Origin: Treponema bryantii
GTDB lineage: Bacteria; Spirochaetota; Spirochaetia; Treponematales; Treponemataceae
DNA length: 64,000 nucleotides
Assembly: GCF_900113965.1 (NCBI RefSeq)
Contig: NZ_FORI01000001.1
Span: 327,477-391,476, forward strand
Reading direction: 5' to 3'
In this document: piece by piece, positions 59,079-64,000 of the stretch
Position numbering within the stretch: the first letter of the stretch is position 1
How the letters are laid out: each line of letters begins with the position of its first letter
Translations under genes and position numbers: made by a program
Notes under the pieces: model-generated
Databases searched by the model: none
What the model saw: the letters and a program-made list of their open reading frames with translations, nothing else
What the model was told of the DNA's origin: nothing

Positions 59079-62000
59079 TTGAAAAATAAATTTTTGATTA
59101 TACTCGCAGCATCATTATTATTCGTTTCCTGCGCAAATAATATTCAGTCTCCAGATTCTGAAAACAATATTACCCAGGACAAGACTGGAATAGGTACAAC
59201 TGACGAACCCGTAAAATATGTTTCAATTCAGGGCTCTTTTATTATTGAAGGTGCTATTCCATCAGAAATTCAGAATTTAAAACAGAATAATAACTTCCAG
59301 AGTGATGCTACTCGAACAGCTATGCCTTCTCTTCCAGATGGTTGTAAATATTATGTAATTGCAACTGCATCTGGCCAGATAACAAAAAGATATGAAGTTA
59401 CAGTAGGTCAATCAAATCAAAATGGAGATTTTACAATTAATGGAAATACATATTTATTAAAAAATCTTGCTTCATCAAAAATAGGAATAATTTGGACGGT
59501 AGAGTTTGGAATAAAGAAGGGTGATACTGTGATAATGTCGGACAGTAATCCATTTAAACTGACAGAAGAAGTTCCAGTTTACGTACACGACTTTTTGCTT
59601 AAGCCAGAAACTGGAGGAACAGGAACTGTATCTCTTGAAATGAAAGTTCCATCAACTGTAAAACAGGTTACATCTAACAATTCTAAATTCAATTGTTCAG
59701 CTCCTGATACAAATGGAAAAGTTATTGTTAGTGGTGCTTCAGTTAATACAGGCTGTTATACAGTAAACTTCGAATTCTGGGATAAAGCCGCAGGTGCACA
59801 AGATGAAAATAAAAAACTTCGTTTATATAGCGACACTCAAGTTATTAATGTTTTAAAAGGTTGCGAAACTAAAACCTGGATTAGCAATGGCGGAACCGAT
59901 GTTGTTAAAAATGGTGTATACGAAGTAACTGCATCTCACCTGGATACTTTTAAGCGTACAACTTTTTATATAGGTTCTACCGCATTTTGTACTACGGCAA
60001 GTGATTTAAATAATGGCTCTCCAGCTGATCCGGTTCTTTCCTTGAATAGAGTTGCTTCAATTATTGCTAATCAAAATATTTCAAATAGAACATATACTAT
60101 TTACATAAGTACAGATATCGAAGGACCTCAAAGTTTAACTGATGCTCTTGATGGAAAAGCACAGAAGATAATTATTTCTGGTAATGAGGTTCAATCGAAT
60201 GGATATCCGAAATTTAATTTAAAAGGCTTGCAAACTGGATCATCGCTTACGGTTGGAACATCCGTTGAAGTAGAATTAAAAGATTTGATTATTACAAACG
60301 GAAAAGCAGAAAATGGCGGTGGTATAAATATAACTAAAGGTACAGTTAGTGCTGATAATGTTAGAATAAATTTTAATGAAGCAACAGCAAGCGGAGGCGG
60401 CGTTTATATAGCTGCAGGTGCATCTTTTACAATGAAAGGTACATCTGTTATGAGTTCCAATTCTGTCTCGACAGGTGGAACTGGATCTGGTGTTTATGTT
60501 GCTGCTTCGAATTCGACAACGGCGTCTTTTACAATCAGCGATACAGCTAAGGTTTCTAATGATGTGTTTCTTGCACAAAATGGTAACTATATAGCAACAA
60601 TAGATGTAACTGGCTTAAGTGCAAATGCAGAAAGCCCGGTTGCAACAATAACTCCAGAAAACGCAAAAAGAAATCTGGCAGTTCTTTCTGGAACAAATAT
60701 TTCAAATCTATATAGTAAATTTCAAACTTCATATGACGCTGATTCATTTGCCATTAATAATGAAGGAAAACTCGTTCTTGCAAAGATACTTACAACTATT
60801 TATGTTGGTAATACTACAGTTGGTCCAACTAATTATACTGCAGCAAATCCATCTGGAAATACAAAAGACGATTCGACATGGAAACATTTTAATTCTAATG
60901 TTTCATACAATTATTCACAAAGACATCCGTTTACAACAATTGAGAAAGCTTTACAGTTTATTACCTGGCAGGATAGTAAACAGGAGTATATTATTACAGT
61001 TAGTGGAACAATTAGTGGTGCAAATACAATTGCAAATAATAATGATGAAGATAATCCTATTACACTTACTAAAGGCAGCAACATAATAAAATTGTCACTG
61101 ACAGGAACAAATTCTGGAACTTTAGATGGTGGTTTTAGTGCCACTGCTGGAAATGGAACAACACTTACTATAAATACAGCTGTTCCTATTACAATCACAA
61201 ATTTAACGATTCAAAATGGATACCAGGCACAGGGAAATGGTGGAGGTATTTGTATTTCTAATGCCAATGCTGATGTTACAATATCAACAAATACAACTAT
61301 AAAGAATTGTAATGCTAATAAAGGCGGAGCAATTTATAATTTAGGAACACTGACTTTTAATGCTTCTATACAATATGGCTATGCCCTTGTTTATAATGGA
61401 ACTGCAATGGGTGGTGGAATTTATAATGAAAAAACTCTAAACATGACTGGAGGAGATATAAGATATTGTAAAGCTGGACCAGAAACAACAGATACAGTTG
61501 GAGACGGTGCCGGTGTATACCTTACTGGTGCAAATGCAGTCTTTAATATGTCTGGTGGATACATTGGTAATGGTGGTGTTGCCAAGGGAAAAGGTGGAGG
61601 CGTATATGTAGGAGCAGGAAGCAAAATCTTTATGTCCGGCTCTGCAAAAATTGGACTGAATAATCCAAGTGATACAGCAACTTACGGTAATCGATATAAC
61701 GAAGCAGATAAAGGTGGTGGGCTTTATGTTGAAGGTGAAGCATATATTGGTTATACCGCTGTTAATACCCCAGATAATGATTTCTCTGGTAGTATAAAAT
61801 ACAATTATGCTCACAACAATGGTGGTGGTATTTACATTTATAAATCTTCAGCATCTGCTGGAAAAGTTGTTATGTTGAAAGGTTCTATTTCGTATAATGG
61901 TTGTGGAACATCAAATGATACTGCTTGTGGGGGTGGAATTTGTTTAGCTGGTTATGGAGGCAATTACAAATCTACTTTTGAAATGTTAGGTGGAGAAATG

Positions 62001-63182
62001 ACCAATAATAAAGCATATAAAAAGGGTGGCGCAGTTTATGCTGGTTATGGCACATTTGATATGCAGAGTGGAACTTTGTCTTCTAACAGTGTAAGAGGCA
62101 CTGCTGCGGATTGTGTTGGTGGAGCAATTTATATTCCGGCTTCAGGGGGTGAATTTAAAATAAAAGGCGGTGCTACCATTCCTAATGGAGCTGCGAAAAA
62201 TAATGATATTTATTTGGATCGTTATCAAAGTGGAGGAAGTGGTTACAATAATTATGTTCATATAAACGGTTCACTTTCGGGAACAGATAAAGTAGCAACA
62301 TTATCAATCGCTAATAACATTACAAAAGCTTTTGATAAAACAGATAACGCTTCAGATACTGAATTTAGGGCAGGACCAAAAAGATTTAAAATATTATCTA
62401 CTACAGGCAATGCAGCAGCAGCAGATGGTAGTTTATATAAAACGACATTTGTAGATGAATTATTGAAAAGTCAAGATGAAGTTGTTTTAGATATAACTGG
62501 AAAGGATTATAAGCTTGAACCACCAACTGGCGATGACAGCTATACTTCATATGGAGGTCATGGCGCAAACCGAGATCAATGTTTAATTGTTCCATCTGGT
62601 AAGACTCTTAAACTTACTGCTACATCTCTAACAGAGATTTCTCCATCTGTATTATGTGGTTGTTTTATAGAAGTTTCGAGTGGAGGCACACTAATAATTG
62701 AAGATAATGTAAAGATTACTCCAGGAGATAGCTCAATTTGGGCACATGCTATTACATGTTATGGAACTGTGAAAATGCAGGGGGGCTCTATTAGTGGCTT
62801 TAATTGTTTAGGATCAAATGGTGTTGTTTATGTTCAAAGTGGAACTAATCCTGGCTTTGAAATGACAGGTGGAGTTATTGAAAATAATGGCCCTAGAGGA
62901 GCTGTCTTAGTTTGGACAGGAACCTTTAATATGTCTGGTGGAATTATAAGAAATAATAGCAATAATCAAGAAAATCATGCAGGTGGTATTACTGTTGGCG
63001 GTGATTATGCAGCAACCTTGATTAAATCTGGAGGAACTGTTAGTGGAAATACTTCTGATACTTCATTAACAGAAAAAGCGAATAATATTTATATTACTGG
63101 TAATAGTGGTTACTATGGAACCTCAGAAGAAAATGTCCAACATTATCCAGATCCTGTAATAGATCCTTGGGGCTCAGACTAA
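59079..63182 (+). CDS. Beta-helix lipoprotein 3
   Basis: A 1,367-residue exported lipoprotein (lipobox LFVSCAN) using a TTG start 7 nt after GGAGG. Residues 60-280 match the N-terminal module of lipoprotein 2 (RTAMPSLPDGCKYYV). Several beta-helix stretches follow at about 370-510, 680-1000 and 1170-1340, with repeats such as NGGGINITKG, SGGGVYIAAG and GGGIYIYKS. Helix pieces alternate with YTAANPSGN-type connectors. The C-terminus overlaps the convergent Rpn-tail gene by 4 bp. A surface role in binding polysaccharide is inferred. Confidence 0.87.
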   Translation: MKNKFLIILAASLLFVSCANNIQSPDSENNITQDKTGIGTTDEPVKYVSIQGSFIIEGAIPSEIQNLKQNNNFQSDATRTAMPSLPDGCKYYVIATASGQITKRYEVTVGQSNQNGDFTINGNTYLLKNLASSKIGIIWTVEFGIKKGDTVIMSDSNPFKLTEEVPVYVHDFLLKPETGGTGTVSLEMKVPSTVKQVTSNNSKFNCSAPDTNGKVIVSGASVNTGCYTVNFEFWDKAAGAQDENKKLRLYSDTQVINVLKGCETKTWISNGGTDVVKNGVYEVTASHLDTFKRTTFYIGSTAFCTTASDLNNGSPADPVLSLNRVASIIANQNISNRTYTIYISTDIEGPQSLTDALDGKAQKIIISGNEVQSNGYPKFNLKGLQTGSSLTVGTSVEVELKDLIITNGKAENGGGINITKGTVSADNVRINFNEATASGGGVYIAAGASFTMKGTSVMSSNSVSTGGTGSGVYVAASNSTTASFTISDTAKVSNDVFLAQNGNYIATIDVTGLSANAESPVATITPENAKRNLAVLSGTNISNLYSKFQTSYDADSFAINNEGKLVLAKILTTIYVGNTTVGPTNYTAANPSGNTKDDSTWKHFNSNVSYNYSQRHPFTTIEKALQFITWQDSKQEYIITVSGTISGANTIANNNDEDNPITLTKGSNIIKLSLTGTNSGTLDGGFSATAGNGTTLTINTAVPITITNLTIQNGYQAQGNGGGICISNANADVTISTNTTIKNCNANKGGAIYNLGTLTFNASIQYGYALVYNGTAMGGGIYNEKTLNMTGGDIRYCKAGPETTDTVGDGAGVYLTGANAVFNMSGGYIGNGGVAKGKGGGVYVGAGSKIFMSGSAKIGLNNPSDTATYGNRYNEADKGGGLYVEGEAYIGYTAVNTPDNDFSGSIKYNYAHNNGGGIYIYKSSASAGKVVMLKGSISYNGCGTSNDTACGGGICLAGYGGNYKSTFEMLGGEMTNNKAYKKGGAVYAGYGTFDMQSGTLSSNSVRGTAADCVGGAIYIPASGGEFKIKGGATIPNGAAKNNDIYLDRYQSGGSGYNNYVHINGSLSGTDKVATLSIANNITKAFDKTDNASDTEFRAGPKRFKILSTTGNAAAADGSLYKTTFVDELLKSQDEVVLDITGKDYKLEPPTGDDSYTSYGGHGANRDQCLIVPSGKTLKLTATSLTEISPSVLCGCFIEVSSGGTLIIEDNVKITPGDSSIWAHAITCYGTVKMQGGSISGFNCLGSNGVVYVQSGTNPGFEMTGGVIENNGPRGAVLVWTGTFNMSGGIIRNNSNNQENHAGGITVGGDYAATLIKSGGTVSGNTSDTSLTEKANNIYITGNSGYYGTSEENVQHYPDPVIDPWGSD

Positions 63183-63394
63183 ACTTCAACAGTGAATTTT
63201 TTCTGAAGTTCCAGGACTTGCTCGAGTGGAAGTCCGGAATAAAGAGCAACCTTTTCTGGAGACAGGTGATCAGATAGCATAGTCTTTGCAGCTTCAACGG
63301 CTTGTTCTTGTCGGCCTTTTTGTTCACCTTCGGTAAATCCGTCTCTGTGCCAGATTCTTCTTTGTTCTTCTTCGCTAATTTCTTCTAAACACAT
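63179..63394 (-). CDS. Orphan C-terminal tail of an Rpn/PD-(D/E)XK-type protein
   Basis: A 71-residue frame with a GGAGG ribosome site 8 nt before the ATG. It is a helical, Glu/Lys/Gln-rich piece (EGEQKGRQEQAVEAAKTMLS, then PEKVALYSGLPLEQVLEL), which is the tail found at the end of Rpn-family nucleases, as seen in the neighbouring gene (GEQKKAIEDAKKLLADRKYT and IPVES). No nuclease core precedes it. It may be a leftover of a second copy or an independently expressed small protein. Confidence 0.55.
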   Translation of the reverse strand: MCLEEISEEEQRRIWHRDGFTEGEQKGRQEQAVEAAKTMLSDHLSPEKVALYSGLPLEQVLELQKKFTVEV

Positions 63395-63488
63395 ACCGAT
63401 TACCTCCGCTCTATGAATTTTGAAAAAGCCTTCTAGCAGTTTTTTATTATATTACAAAAGAAAACCGTCCCAGTGAATGTTTAGATTT

Positions 63489-64000
63489 TTAGACGGCTAC
63501 TGTGGATGTAAACGATTCTACAGGAATCCCGAGCAAGCTGGAGATTTCTTCTGCAGTGTATTTTCTGTCTGCAAGGAGTTTTTTTGCATCTTCAATAGCT
63601 TTTTTCTGCTCCCCCTGTATAACGCCTTTTTCAATTCCTTTTTGTTCTGCATTTTGAAGACCATCATTATAGTCGCGGCGAGCAGTGTCGTAAGAATTTT
63701 GGAGAAACCAGTTGGTATCGTCTTCGCTCATTTTTCCTATGATTAAATCTGCTTCCATAATTCCCTCTTCACTACTGGTAATCTGCTTTATATAGTCAGC
63801 ATATCTTTCATCATCTGCATAAGAAAGATATAATCCCCATTTTTGCAAGGCTGATAATTCTTCAACAGGTTTTCCAATCAGTTTTTTGATTACTAGTAAA
63901 TCGATATAGATGACATTCATATGTCCGGAAAGCATATGACCTTTTTCATCACGCATATTGTACCATGTCATTTCTCTTTTGTCATGTTTCGGTAAATGAA
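63489..64000 (-). CDS. Rpn-family recombination-promoting nuclease/putative transposase (partial, runs off right edge)
   Basis: The frame is open past an internal ATG at 63971 to the window edge, reading HLPKHDKREMTWYN just before it, so the N-terminus is missing. The visible part matches the C-terminal half of the PDDEXK_2/Rpn family: LSALQKWGLYLSYADDERY, then the helical repeat EQKGIEKGVIQGEQKKAIED and a SLLGIPVES tail. The nuclease core (E, D, QxK) lies outside the window. The family cleaves DNA and is mobile-like; it may have moved the neighbouring tail too. Confidence 0.75.
   Translation of the reverse strand, partial: HLPKHDKREMTWYNMRDEKGHMLSGHMNVIYIDLLVIKKLIGKPVEELSALQKWGLYLSYADDERYADYIKQITSSEEGIMEADLIIGKMSEDDTNWFLQNSYDTARRDYNDGLQNAEQKGIEKGVIQGEQKKAIEDAKKLLADRKYTAEEISSLLGIPVESFTSTVAV

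Overview
The window looks like chromosome from a treponeme-type spirochaete, probably a gut- or rumen-associated Treponema. Pointers are a FlgM anti-sigma-28 factor, many lipoproteins with spirochaetal-style lipoboxes, an orphan Hsp70-like substrate-binding protein with an acidic tail, two-module glycan-binding-like secreted proteins, and glycosidases for plant polymers (GH127 and GH9). The genus is inferred from gene content only. No rRNA, tRNA, CRISPR array, intact insertion sequence or replication origin was found.

Layout. 1-8.5 kb: housekeeping and stress genes, namely an Hsp70-like protein (cut by the left edge), rubrerythrin, a repeat-containing secreted protein, a UDG-like protein, WecA/TagO, a Cys-type glutathione peroxidase facing an FAD oxidoreductase across a double operator, and an Rsm22-like methyltransferase. 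8.5-17 kb: a secreted two-module protein, a GIY-YIG remnant, a MerR regulator, Der, PTS enzyme I, a CmpB-like membrane protein and an NSS symporter. 17.2-27.7 kb: one giant lipoprotein gene of about 3,493 codons built from Ig-like modules. 27.8-31.1 kb: a partner-switching set (RsbU-like phosphatase, RsbW-like kinase, RsbV-like STAS protein) beside a zinc-ribbon/FGE-like protein. 31-53 kb: transglutaminase/TPR protein, flavodoxin-fold reductase, queuosine-precursor transporter, EamA transporter, HD-GYP phosphodiesterase variant, MATE pump plus GH127 lipoprotein, YkgJ-type protein, lipid kinase, a HATPase-HDOD fusion, TrmH methyltransferase, a degenerate Fe-ADH-like protein, FlgM, RsmI, acyl-CoA synthetase, NlpC/P60 protein, and a GH9 enzyme without signal peptide. 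53.3-63.2 kb: three consecutive beta-helix lipoproteins. 63.2-64 kb: an orphan Rpn-type tail and an Rpn-family nuclease cut by the right edge.

Three features run across the window. First, a 26-bp palindromic repeat family (core GAAACAAGTTC) has about eight copies, including one in frame inside the Rsm22-like gene and one at the 5' end of a lipoprotein gene; other palindrome families lie beside der, trmH and merR. Second, at least twelve genes have a sigma70-type -10 box only 5-13 nt before the start codon and no Shine-Dalgarno sequence, which suggests widespread leaderless transcription. Third, in contrast, the putative queuosine-precursor transporter and the giant lipoprotein have long structured leaders. 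The glutathione peroxidase promoter is bracketed by OhrR-like palindromes.

The genes suggest a surface-rich polysaccharide user: very large exposed lipoproteins and sugar-binding-like modules outside, GH127 at the envelope, GH9 possibly in the cytoplasm, and c-di-GMP, HDOD and partner-switching proteins in signalling.
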